The notes below the pieces were generated by a model that had not been told where the DNA came from, ran no database searches, and saw only the letters and a list, made by a program, of their open reading frames with translations. The position numbers and the translations under genes are program-made. DNA of 64,000 nt from Apophysomyces variabilis (Eukaryota; Mucoromycota; Mucoromycetes; Mucorales; Mucoraceae), in contig MZZL01000389.1 of the NCBI GenBank assembly GCA_002749535.1, positions 62,001-126,000 of the forward strand. The letters are read 5' to 3'. This document shows, one piece after another, positions 46,708 to 58,340 of the stretch (position 1 is the first letter of the stretch; each line of letters opens with the position of its first letter).

Positions 46708-49700
46708 TTAGTAATTTCGCGGGATTAAAGCCAAGATCCATAAATGACGCCAAGCTTGCACATGGTATTTGTTATCGGTCGTGGTGGTCGGGTAAAACGG
46801 ATATAGTGCACATAGTAAACCGGCAATGGCTTCATTTGACGTGTTCAAAGTATATCCGCCAACGCCTGCAAATAGCAAACCCATCGCAATATGTGTGGCC
46901 ATATGATTTCCATAACTCTCCGTTCCGTTTATTTTGCGATGAAGTTCTTTCAGTCGCTCCAGTAGCTCGAGATTGCCGGTACCGGCCATAACCATCGCGG
47001 CAGAGGTGGCAATAACATCAACTCCAGTTCGAAGCGCGCTCTTGGTGATATGGGCCTGAAAACCAACAGCTATTTCCGATTCCGTGTCAATAGCAGTTAG
47101 TAGCTGGGTTAAATTTCAAGCAGAGAACTTACGTGTTACATTGACAAGTTTCATAAATGCATCAAACCGAGAAAGTAAGTATCTGAAGGCTTGCATATCC
47201 TTTGAACCAGCATAACGAAGGCCAATGCAGAGACATGCCCCTGTAATAATGTTGTATTCGGCTTGTCTTGATGCTTCAATATCCCAAACTCTTGTATCGT
47301 CCTCTTCCATCTGTGATGGGTGTCGCATAAACTCCGGCAGTTGCTTGCTAACCCATTCTTCCGTGGGTCGAATAGTGCTCCACATAATCAGATTCTTTGC
47401 GACGACGCGAAGTAAGAGAAAGTCAGGACGAACATAATTCAAGTAAGGCCTTGTCTCCAAAATATTCATTCGTGCTGCCATCTGTGTATCTTCCGTTTTC
47501 AAGTACATCAGACCTAGAGCAATGGTCGCTGCTGGAGAAGTTACGTCCAAATTGACTGTTGGCGTTACAAACGGCATGCCGGTCATGAAGTGATATAGTT
47601 TGCCTCTGAGAGATAGATCAGTTAATGAACAAGATTTCTCGCCATCGCCTAGCGTGATAAATCCTAGTGCGAATCCTGCCGCGAGGGCGCAGCTTTCGTA
47701 ATTGCTGGATGAGTTCAGAGGATCGTGGTTTGCGTGTCTTCCAATTTCTTGTAGCATAACTTCCACCATTCTTCGATCATTGGACTCAAGATAGACTAAA
47801 CCCATGCTCAACAAACTTGTTGCTTTGACGATGCTCGAATGTTGAATGCTCATTGTATGGGGAGCTGCCAGGGCAGGGATGTCGACTGAAAGAACTTTGG
47901 TAACACTGCTGCTTTTAGTGCGCCGGTAGGCTACCGCTTCTCCTAGAAGGAAACCAACTTTTTCCAATTCACATAAAGGATGTGCTAGGTATTCATATCG
48001 TCTTGCGGGCGAGAGCTGTCTTAAATTCCCATTGAGCCCTAAAGCCAGTAAGAAACCTGCATGCTGAGGATCTGCTTGATTTGGTCGGCATGAATATATC
48101 CAAGCGCCATCAATAGAACAGTTTGGTGATAGACGCAGGCCAGCAGCAACGCCATTATGAAACTTTGGCCAATCCAGGTAATCTGACTGGAGAGTTGCTT
48201 CATCAAGGGTGACAACCGTCTTTTCAGCTGTAAGTCTGGCAGAAAGTGTCATAGGTTCAATAGGAAATGGTTTTGCGATATCGGGTATAAATGTGCCGTA
48301 AGAAAAGATTCCTCTACCAACGGACATCGCTAACGTTCTTTGGCAAAGATAAAGCAATCGAGTCTGCCGTTCGGCGGTCAAGTCAGCATTACTACAAGTC
48401 GATTGGTTTTAAGTCGCATAAGATTTTCTTTGTACACTTTACCTCAGTTCGAGTCCCTCAGGGATCTTCAGATCAGGCATCCTCTCGGAATTCAGAGCAT
48501 ATCGCAGAGCAGCCACTACGCCATTGTAGCCAAAACGTGCTTTTTCTGTATCTGCGTCTAATAGATCAGAAGAGCCATATGCAGATTGACTAGTTGATTC
48601 CGCGGACTCTTCTAAAAATATCGCATGCATATCTCGTCCTTGAGATAACTAGGTATGATGATGAACAAATCAAGCCTTTTTTGCATTTCATCTTTTCGTC
48701 GAACCTGTCTAATCGACAATTGCGAGATCATCGCATTAGGATCTATTGTTTCTGGTCTTGTCTCCATTTGCCCTACTGCAGTCTCGTAGCAACCTGCAAG
48801 GTTTAGTATTCCCTTCAGCAGCAGTATGGACGCTCACCTAAAAAGGCATATGCTTCCTGAGATAAGCCTTGCGGCGGTTCAAGCTTGGCCTGATCCATGG
48901 TATTAAGTATAGGCGCTGCCACATCCACAATTAATCGCTGAATATCCTCTCGTCGGTATCCATGGGACACGATTAATTCAACGCCTTTCCCAAGATCAGC
49001 AATGTCACCATTCATTGCCTGGTATATTAACCACACCAATTTAGCATTATATCCGTAAGTACTATCAACTATTCCTTGGGCAGGCGTAATCCTTGCAACC
49101 CCAAAATTCTCTTCTAATGTAGCGTTTTTGTCTTTATCTTGAAATATACAACGAAGAAAGAATCGAATATCAGGAGGATCACCAAGCTTTACATTGTAAT
49201 CGTATAGAATGCAATCTATAGAAATCAACTTTTAGCATAAACGATTAATGGTATGTCTCTTACATGGTAACGATGGACACCAAGTAAGATCGTGCGATAC
49301 ATAATATGCTATCCATGCCTCCTCCCCGATCATTGAGCACAATGTCTGCAAGAATCCTCCAAGCCTATGTAGAAGCGATCGCCTAAGTTTTGCTAAGCGG
49401 TAGTCTTCGTAAGCAAGATGTAGGTTTTTCACCAGGAGGTGGATATGCTTGGCTATTTCCTCGTTGTAGCGACTTGTTTCAAGGCATTTTGCAATACATT
49501 TATTAAAAGGGAAGTTCTATAAAAATCAGTTAATGTTATTTCAGTGTGCTTAACCTTGTAGTAGTTACCATTCTTTGATCTATGTCCATCCCTTCTGAGC
49601 ATTTGTGAATCTCCAGAAAAGAAAAGAAGGTATAAATAAAGGATTCCCATTCGGAGTCGGCTCTAATGTTTGCTAGCGGTTGCTTGAGAAGAGTCTCCGT

Positions 49701-51187
49701 GAAACGTTTTTGAAACATGGAATAACTAGCTTCAGGCAGAGCACAATTCACAGCTGCTAAACAATCTCTGACAAGACCAGAACGTGGAGTCCCATCTAAT
49801 GCAACTCTCCATATATGACGGTCCGAGCACATTAAGGAGAAACGGTGATGGACGGAATCTTTCAGTTCCACCGGGCTACTCATATGTTGAGGAAGTGGAA
49901 TGGATAATGGCTCTATCTCTGCGTTTATATGTAGCATCAGCTTGTCGTCTGTAACAACCAAGATATCATTCATTCCCGAACGAGTAGCGCATATTGGTAT
50001 TGCTGATGTAGCAGTTAATTCGAATAGCTGCGCATCCTTGTCATTTGCCATCAATTTCTCGGTATCCAAGACCTTTAGTTGGTGCCGATGGCGATTCATA
50101 ATGCAAAGAAGCTCCGTTCCTCGGACGTCGTGAGCTATGAATGCCGTACTGCGAAGATCAACTGAAGATTTAACCCTAGGAACACAGCATGAACGAAATG
50201 AATCTAATGATCGGCTTCTGCTCACTTTCTTTTCCCTTTTTCCTTCCATCTCAATTGTAGCGAAATCGGGTTTTTGAAACTTGGTATCTTCCTCTGTGCT
50301 ATTCCATTGCTTTGTCTTATAGCTTCGTATGACCACACATAATGTAATCTTTCTCCGGTATGGAAGGTAACCAGCCATCGCTGCTTTGTTTCAATAGAAC
50401 TAGAAAACACTATCTCTTGGTCGCTACTGAAGGATAATCGATGCGACCCAGCCGAGTCCTCTTTCACCATTACGGGTTCTGCGTCTCCTCGGATATGCCT
50501 AATGCTGGCGAAATTTGTTCGACCAGCAGAGAACGGATCTTCAACAAAACGGCTACCATCATTTTTACGTTCGTATTGCAGCAAGAGGCCAATGTCAAGT
50601 GCACATATGCGTTGGACGAAAAAGGGAAGAGGAACATAGTAGGATGTGCCGTCATTGAAGTGAAACTTAACAGCGTTCGAGAGCACGATGCATAAAGCTT
50701 TGCGTAAGATCGCGTTTTCCAAACTGTCTTGTGCGCTTAATGTACTATAGGTTGCTGGTACTTTCCGGTTCTTATTGTCCATCCGCTTAAATGGAAACCA
50801 GGCAAAACAAGCCAGTTGAAGCTGTTCTGTTTCGTGTTTAAGTGTCTTTAAAACATGAGAACCGCGACTCCAAACGACAGCTGGGCCGACGACGTACAAC
50901 TCTTCTTCTAAGGCTTGTGCATTGTTTGGTAAGCGTTTCCATACAGGCGATTTCGGCCGATCGTACGGTATACTATCTGGATCCTCGGGTAATGATGATC
51001 CTAAGTGATAGGCTGGATATAAAGCGTAGTTACTGGTGGATGTTGTTGAACTAGACTCGGGTAATTGCTTTGAGCGCTGCCGCAACACGGTGAAGTCAAT
51101 GACCTGAGCGGAAGTTTCGATCAAGTGTGGATGCTTTGTTACATGTTCTTGGCCGCATGGTGTAAATGCACCAAGTTCTTCCAACAT
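46708..51187 (-). CDS. APC1: Anaphase-promoting complex subunit 1, apparently lacking the extreme C-terminus
   Basis: Eight exons (51187-50226, 50175-49569, 49516-49264, 49215-48838, 48793-48705, 48648-48443, 48391-47133, 47069-46708) give about 1371 residues. APC1 is the largest scaffold of the APC/C ubiquitin ligase that drives anaphase and mitotic exit. Recognised blocks are the N-terminal WD-like region (ELYVVGPAVVWSRGS), LCQRTLAMSVGRGIFSYGTF, and proteasome-cyclosome repeats (HAGFLLALGLNGNL, CALAAGFALGFITLGDG, ATIALGLMYLKTED, GVDVIATSAAMVMAGTGN). The last intron (47132-47070) carries a perfect TACTAAC branch site. The protein ends WRHLWILALIPRNY; relatives continue for roughly 100-150 residues beyond RHLYVLAAEPR. 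No splice donor or coding continuation was found. The exon at 48793-48705 is the least certain. Confidence 0.9.
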
Positions 51188-51809
51188 AATCACCGAATGT
51201 GTCGCACGCGAAAAATTTCAATGCCGCGTCAAAAGTTCAATGTGTGACAGGATCCCATCGCACAATGAAATTCCTCACTGTTATTGTTTCATCAACGAAG
51301 GTTTAAAAAAAACTGTAGCCTGCCACATAACTGCGCTATTCAAGATGGGATCTAGTTAAAGATCAGAATGTGGTCGGACCGTAAGCAATACAATTGATAA
51401 AAGAAACCTTTGGGAAATAACGTATGGTATTCTATTTCGATGAATTTGCCTAGTAAAAAAGTTACTGGACACTCCTGAAATAGCAAGTTGTTTAAAGGCA
51501 GAGCAAGCTGGTAATAATGACAGGAAGAAGAGACTGGTTATAGTTAAATGAACTGACAACAATTGAACAGAGGGCAAAGAATTGCAAAAGCATAAACTAC
51601 CCCGCAGTCAATGTATCCACCGTACGACTTTTTAAGGTACCTTCTTAATGCAGTAGTATCCCAAAAAGATTTGCCAAATCTCGAATAGGGATGGAGCTTG
51701 ATATGGCGTGCTTAGCCTTGTGCATTACGAATGACCTATTACAGGCCATGGTTGCATCGAATATCATTATAATGATAAAATATGCGGATAAGTGATACAC
51801 TTCCTCTTT
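51188..51809. other. Intergenic region between APC1 and the OPT gene (both 5' ends)
   Basis: About 620 bp between divergent starts, presumably both promoters. No gene or clear promoter element is seen. Confidence 0.45.
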
Positions 51810-54287
51810 ATGCTTTCTCTGAGGAGGACGCCTTGCTCTTCTTACGGGGCTATTGCAGACCCCGCTTTGGAATCGCAATCGAAACATCAGGTTCCAGAAG
51901 AAGATTCCCCCATTGAAGAGGTCCGTGCCAGTGTTCCTCCGATAGACGATCCGACATTACCAACAGCTACCTTCCGTGCCTGGTTCTTGGGAATTGCGTT
52001 TTCGCTTGGCATCTCTTTCACTAACCAGGTATTGCGGGGAAACAATTCGGAATACGAGTCTCCACTTCTTTTGTTTTTTCACACCTTGAAAGTTCTTTTG
52101 GTTTCGAGCGAACCCTTTGGTACTCAAGGTCCTGGTCGTCCAGTTATTAGCTTTCCCAGCTGGCTGTCTATTCGAGAAAGTATTGCCCTACGGAACCATT
52201 GATGCGTTTGGGAGACAATTCACACTGAATCCGGGACCTTTCAATATCAAGGAGCATGTACTTGTCACTGTCATGGCCAATGCAGCCGCCGTCTCTTTTG
52301 ATTCCATAGATATCATCGTTGTTCAGAAGTTATATTATAATCAATGGTGGGGTTTTACTGGCGGTCTCTTTCTGGTGCTGACGACGAGCATGCTGGGATT
52401 CGGATTCGCTGGCATTCTAAAACCATTTTTGGTACGTCCCGCAGCCATGATATGGCCGGTCAATCTGGTCAATGCGACACTGTTCCATACACTACACAAA
52501 GATGAACCAAAGGAAATCCACACCTATGAAAGTCTAGGTTCTGGATTATCTCTGTCGCGCAATCATTTCTTTCTTATCGCTTGTGCAGCCTCGTTTTGCT
52601 GGTACTTCTTTCCCGGATTCATCATGCCGATTTTGGTGTCCATTTCCTGGGTATGGTAAGTTTCGCATTCCCGTCATTTTTCTCGTCTTGACTCGCTCTT
52701 GTAGCTGGGCCAAAAAGGATTCAGTACTTGTCTCCCAGATTGGCAGCGGCTTGCATGGCTTAGGCTTGGGTAGCTTCACCTTAGACTGGAGCAATTTATC
52801 GGCGTGGTATCCCAGCCCTCTAGCTCTGCCATGGCTTGTACAGGCCAATATGTTTGCAGGATTTGTCATCCTTATCTGGATTCTCGCACCTCTGATCTAT
52901 TATACCAATACATTCGAAGCCAAAAAATTCCCTTTCTACAATACGCATCAATACGACATTTGGGGAAATGTCTATAACCGTTCTCGAATTATGAATGCGG
53001 ATAATACGCTCAATGAGACGGCATATGAAGAGTATTCACCCATCCGTATCACCTCATTTTTTGCCTTAATGTATGGTCAAGGCTTAGCCACGACGGGCGC
53101 TGTCCTTTCACATACCCTTCTGTTCAATGGTAAGGAGATATGGCAACGCTTGAAAAGCGCCCGATATGAAGCAGACGATGTACATGCTCGGCTTATGGAG
53201 CGATACCAGGAAGTGCCAGGGTGGTGGTATGGAGCCCTGTTTGGAGGGAGCCTCACCTTGAGTCTGATCACTATTTCTTTCTGGCCTTCGGATATGCCTT
53301 GGTGGTCTCTGTTCATTGCAGTTGGTCTTGCTTTTATATGGGTACTACCCGTTGGTACCGTGACAGCCATCACATCGGAAACGCCATCGATCTCAATTAT
53401 TACCGAATGGGTCTACGGCCTTATCCGTCCAGGACACCCTATTGGTAATATCATTTTTAAGACGTACGGTTATATCACTGTTCGTCAAGCGTTACTTTTC
53501 GCTCAAGATCTCAAATTGGGGTAAGTGATAAGTTAAAAACCTGTCGAAAAGTAGAGGTGACTGACAGATTATTTCTGATTTGAAAGCCACTACATGAAGA
53601 TTCCTCCGCGTCAGATGTTCATATTTCAGATTGTTGGCACTATTGTAGCATCATTTGTCTCTTTAAGCACCACCAACTACCTGTTAGCGTCTATCCCCAA
53701 TATTTGCACAAAGGAGGCATACCCCTGGACATGTCCTAAAACGGATATCTTTGGTGCTTCTTCCGTTATATGGGGCTTGATAAGTCCCGCTCGATTTTTT
53801 GATAGCAAGGATATTTACTATCCGATTCCTTATTTCTTGCTGGCTGGCTTTCTTCTTCCAGTGCCCGTCTATATCCTCAGATGCAAGTACCCCAATTCAT
53901 GGGTACGACATATCAATATCCCAGTGATGATGCTCGGCTCCGGTCCCTATCCGCCAGGTTGGTCTTTCTCGATGTTCAATTGCAATCAGTACAAGGGTAT
54001 GCTAACTAAAATATCTAGCGGGTACCGCGGTCATGCCAACTTGGGCTGCGGTCGGTTTCTTTTTTAACTACGTTGTAAAACGGAAACATCCTGCTTGGTG
54101 GAAGAAGTACAATTATGTGCTATCGGCAGCTTTAGATTCGGGGGTTGCCATTTGCGCCATTGTTATTTTTTTCGTATTCCAAAACAATGACCTCCGTTTC
54201 CCGGCTTGGTGGGGAAACAACTCGGACTCAGTGGACCAATGCCCACTATCAACAGCTAATTGGCAGGGTGTAGATGTTTATGGATAG
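51810..54287 (+). CDS. Oligopeptide transporter, OPT family
   Basis: Five exons (51810-52028, 52093-52655, 52705-53520, 53587-53957, 54019-54287) give about 745 residues, a normal OPT length. OPT proteins are proton-coupled plasma-membrane importers of small peptides or metal-peptide chelates. The cytosolic N-terminus is followed by multiple membrane helices, starting FRAWFLGIAFSLGISFTNQ, FFWFRANPLVLK and LLAFPAGCLFEKVLP. Family marks include NPGPFNIKEHV, YYNQWWGF, FPFYNTHQYD, GQGLATTGAVLSHTLLF, DVHARLMERYQEVPGWWY, CTKEAYPWTCP and YPIPYFLLAGFLLPVP. Exon 2 begins exactly at the conserved FFWFR, which supports the splice choice. The ATG at 51810 is the first in its exon; an upstream exon cannot be excluded. 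The intron at 53958-54018 carries a CTAAC branch site. Substrate not predictable. Confidence 0.93.
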
Positions 54288-54309
54288 TTCAACGTTTTTA
54301 ATTATTATA

Positions 54310-55475
54310 TAATATTCCTTTAATATTTTTACTGGTCTTTGCAAAACCATCTACGTCTTTTCAAACTGCTTTGGATTAGTACACGTACCGATAATCGATT
54401 TGTCAACGCTTCCAGGTTATGCCAATCTCATCTATACGTTTTTCGTGAGCATTTTCCGTGAGTACGACAATGGCAATTCTTCAGAAGTTCGAATCACACG
54501 CTCATTGTATGTTTCATACAAGTTTGATCATTATTGGGTGCGTCTAAGAGATATGGCTTGATTGCTTTTTGGCAGCAGGTTCCTTCATTAATCAGCTTCG
54601 GAAAGCGCAAAGTCATTCTTTGGAAGAAACAGTGCGTTGCCACATACCACTTCTTCCTCTGGTTCTTTATAGTTTGCTAGAAGAGATGGCTGCTATCTTG
54701 TCCAGACTTGGATTAAAGTATGTACAGTAATATTGACCGTACAAAGTCAATCGTTATTTTGATTTAAATGCTATCATGGGCTTTATTAAATGGGCGTACA
54801 TATCATAAATACAGGACAACGATTCGTTCTGCGCAGCGGGCAGGCTTTCACTAATGACGTTCTATGCGAAGTGCTCTTAAATCAGCATTGATACCGGCAT
54901 CCAGCTATCTTTTCGATTACCCTAATGCGAACATTTTTCCCATGAACGTTTCTATTCCATGGTACGGACTTGACAAACTTGGCAAAAGTATCTCATCATG
55001 TCGTACGAACCGGTATGTGCCATCCAGTTCCAATTGCAGCGAGTAAAGCGACACGTTTTGTGCTAGGGCAATCCATGTCAATTAATCAATCAGAAGGCTA
55101 TTTGGAAATGCTTGCCTGCAATGACCATATCGAATGTTATGAACCTTCTGTATTTTTTGTCAGCTAGCATTCTTAAATGCAATTGTCTCTTGCAGATTTC
55201 GGGTACTTTGGCCTAGTTAGTGTCCACTAATTCGTTGCTCAAATCAATGTGGTTTGACTTTCCCAATATCCGATCCAGGACGCCATATGGTCGCAGTTAC
55301 CGTTTTTTCTGGAAGATGGACTCTTCCCTATGGCGATTGCGACGTACAGTCCCGGTGCAGTCAAGTGAAAACTTGCTATTTCCCCCCACCGTGCCTAACA
55401 TGACGGTGCACGAACCAACAAATGAACGTTCTTTTATTATTTCGATGTTTTTAGCAACATTCGTATGCGTTTGAA
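54310..55475 (+). pseudogene. Coding-like tracts of unknown family, probably a decayed gene
   Basis: Several plus-strand open stretches with protein-like composition follow one another but cannot be joined cleanly. They are 54310-54545 (contains FGLVHVPIIDLSTLPGYANL and RSLYVSYKFDHYW), about 54580-54700 (FGKRKVILWKKQCVATYHFF, or SLLEEMAAILSRLG in another frame), about 54970-55167 (HVVRTGMCHPVPIAASKATR) and about 55220-55474 (MWFDFPNIRSRTPYGRS, YRFFWKMDSSLWRLRR). Stops and frame shifts separate them and no good start is found. They may be a pseudogene, a poorly conserved intron-rich gene, or a mobile-element remnant. I do not recognise the family. Confidence 0.3.
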
Positions 55476-56643
55476 TTGTGATGAGAAGTATCCGTTATTC
55501 GTTCGTGTTCGTTCGGCTAATGTCAAACAGTTGCATGCAATGTCAAAAGATGCATCTCTATTTAACTTCACAAGTGAAATGCTAACCTTAATGTAGATCA
55601 ACCCCGTTAAGAAATGCTTAAGGTAGTTACATAATGTAATGGAAAGAGGATTAAAACTGTATTTGAATGGGATAAGTTATTATACAAAGTAATGTAGGCA
55701 AGTTTATTTGAGAGAGACGCAACTCTTTTGATCAATATGCTAATATAGTTCGCTGCATAGTCTCCGGTAAACTTGCTGTTTGCCTGTCGTTTACCGCTTC
55801 TTCGACGTACGACGTCTTCCTATCTTGATCATCCCTTCACTGGAACTTCGTACGAGGATCCTATGTCGTAAATCCCTGTCCTTGTACACGCATAGTATTT
55901 CTATAACTCGTCCTGTGCTAGCTCTGTTGCCTCCGAGAGGAGCAGAAAACGCTAAAGTGATAAGATTAGCCATAATACTCGCTCTTCAACTTGAGATTTT
56001 TGTTTGTATTCGCGCGTTAAACGAATAAAAATGTATAAGCGAATGCTCCGCCGATCCTAATGTGCACACTCTGATTCGCGAGGGTTATGTTGCCAATATG
56101 TACTATATCTCATAGTATTACTGAAATTTTAACGTATCAAGATATTAAACAGCACAAGTCCGAGCTCGCACAGATATTCTCAATGCAAATCGATAAATCA
56201 TATAAAAGGATAACTGGCTCGTTCAGGTCGCCAAATCCCCAAATTACGATCTAAGTGAAACAAAAAAATCACACCACTAAATGAAATGCAACACCCGTCA
56301 CAGACGAGTATAGTTAGCAACACACTGATAACGAGATTAGCAAAAGAATACAATGAGGGAAAAGAGAAAGGGCAACTATATAATGGCTATTCCATCAATG
56401 GATATGAAAGCTACCATAATTGATCAATGATATACAGGAAATAGCACAATGGCTAGTCTTTTTTCCACGCTCATTTTCATTTGATTTCCCCAGAGGCCAG
56501 ACACGGTCCCTTCCCTTTCCTCCCCCAACGAACTCCCCATCGCCCAAAAACTGGCTAACTAGAGTTCGTTTTGGTGATAAGCAATTACTATAAAACAAGG
56601 GCAAAGCACCCATCTTGACTGTGTCTGTAGGGGAAACATCAAA
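55476..56643. other. Intergenic region upstream of OLE1
   Basis: About 1.2 kb, AT-rich, holding the OLE1 promoter. Short frames on both strands at about 55780-56030 overlap each other and lack motifs. Confidence 0.45.
56589..56595 (+). promoter_or_regulatory. TATA-box candidate for OLE1
   Basis: TATAAAA lies 49 bases before the OLE1 ATG, in a position that would suit a short 5' UTR. No experimental support. Confidence 0.45.
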
Positions 56644-58078
56644 ATGTCAACAACAACTGCAACCTTGGTCTATACTCGGTCGGAAGCACAGAGGTTACCT
56701 AGGCCACCGGAGCCTATGCCTCCCTTATTTGACGAACCGACAACATGGCAAAACTGGCACGACCATGTCAATTGGACACAGTCGATCTTGCTGATCAGCA
56801 CACCTATCCTTGCTATCTATGGGTTACTAACAACAGAACCACAGACGAAGACACTTCTCTGGGCTTTTCTCTACTATTTAATCACTGGCCTGGGCATCAC
56901 AGCTGGTAAAGAAAAGCTCGTCTCCGTTATGTTTTTTCGATTGCTTATGTATATGACGGGTAACTTTTTTTTTATCTCAGGTTATCATCGTCTTTGGGCC
57001 CATCGTTCTTATGAAGCATCCTATCTTTTTCAAATCGTCTGTTGTCTTGCTGGCAGTGGGGCTGTGCAAGGTTCCATTCACTGGTGGTCAAGGGGCCATC
57101 GCGCTCATCATCGATGGACCGATTCAGACAAAGATCCTTATGCTGCTACCCGTGGGTTCTTTTTCTCGCATATGGGATGGATGTTGATCCGACGACCCAA
57201 AGGACGCATTGGCTATGCTGACACCGAAGATCTGCGAAAGGATGCCCTGGTGCGCTTCCAGCACAAGCATTACCCTTCTTTCGCCCTCTTCATGGGTTTC
57301 CTTTTCCCTACGTTGGTGGCTGCTTATGGCTGGGCCGATCCCTGGGGAGGGTTTTTCTACGCTGGCGTGCTACGTCTTGTGCTGGTCCATCATGCCACCT
57401 TCTGTGTCAATAGCCTGGCCCATTTCATTGGCGAAACTACCTATGACGATGTCCGAACACCCAAAGACCACTGGTTGACGGCGCTCGTCACTATGGGCGA
57501 GGGATATCACAATTTCCATCATGAATTTCCCCAGGACTACCGAAACGCAATCCTGTTCCATCAATGGGATCCCACGAAATGGCTTATTAAGTCCCTGTCA
57601 TGGATAGGCTTGACTTACAATCTCAAGACCTTCCCTTCTAACGAAATCGAGAAGGGACGTCTCCAAATGGTGGAAAAAAGAGTGATCTCAGAGAAAAACC
57701 AGCTGGATTTTGGCCGATCTCTGAAAGAACTGCCTATCTATACAATGCAAGAATGTAAGTGATGAAACTTATTGAACTTATACTTTTTGGTTTGGAGTCC
57801 AACATTGTTTTCGCTTGCTGATAGATCAAGATATGGTCAATAAGCAAAACAAGAAATGGATTCTTTTGGATGGTTTGCTGTATGATGTGGAAAAGCTAGA
57901 TCACCCCGGAGGAGAAAAATACATCCACGGTGCCATTGGAAAGGATGCAGCTAAAGCTTTCAACGGTGGAGTATACAATCACTCAAACGGGGCAAGAAAT
58001 CTATTAACAAGTTTTCGGGTCGGAATCCTTAAAGGTTCTCCTGTGCATGAGCTGGCTTTTCAACAGGCAACCAAATAA
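56644..58078 (+). CDS. OLE1: Acyl-CoA delta-9 desaturase with C-terminal cytochrome b5 domain (Ole1)
   Basis: Three exons (56644-56905, 56981-57754, 57825-58078) give 429 residues. The ER-membrane enzyme puts the first double bond into palmitoyl- and stearoyl-CoA. The three iron-binding histidine boxes are intact: GYHRLWAHRS (about 88-97), HRAHHRW and EGYHNFHHEFP. Four hydrophobic stretches match the membrane helices. The last exon encodes a cytochrome b5-like domain with heme motif DHPGGEKY, typical of fungal Ole1, which supplies electrons in cis. Intron 1 interrupts the codon just before the first His box and joins exactly to GITAGYHRLWAHR. The protein is shorter than yeast Ole1, mainly at the N-terminus. 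It sits 262 bp tail-to-tail from KNL1. Confidence 0.95.
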
Positions 58079-58137
58079 ATCGTAGGATAGTATGATGTGG
58101 TTTACATTAGCTACACCAACTTGCATAAAGCTAACTG

Positions 58138-58143
58138 AATAAA
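58138..58143 (+). terminator. Poly(A) signal candidate for OLE1
   Basis: AATAAA begins 60 bases after the OLE1 stop codon, a usual position for a polyadenylation signal. Confidence 0.45.
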
Positions 58144-58340
58144 ACAATTTACTTAGTGCGAATGAAACATTGCTTGCTTTGTGGTATTTGGCGAATAATC
58201 CAGGCGTATTACTTTCATAGAAGGTTCTTACGGCGTTGTCTATGTTATAATTTGCTCTCGTAGTGAATTAAATCGGTCCATGAGTCTTACTTAGATAGCC
58301 AGGCCGAAACAAATGAAGCTTTCCTGTTTGTGTTTCTTTT

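Noticed and set aside
54485..54500. GTTCGAATC, resembling the T-loop of a tRNA
   Set aside because: No matching acceptor stem, D-arm or anticodon arm around it.
55780..56028. Sense and antisense frames in the OLE1 upstream region
   Set aside because: They overlap on opposite strands, and neither has a family signature.
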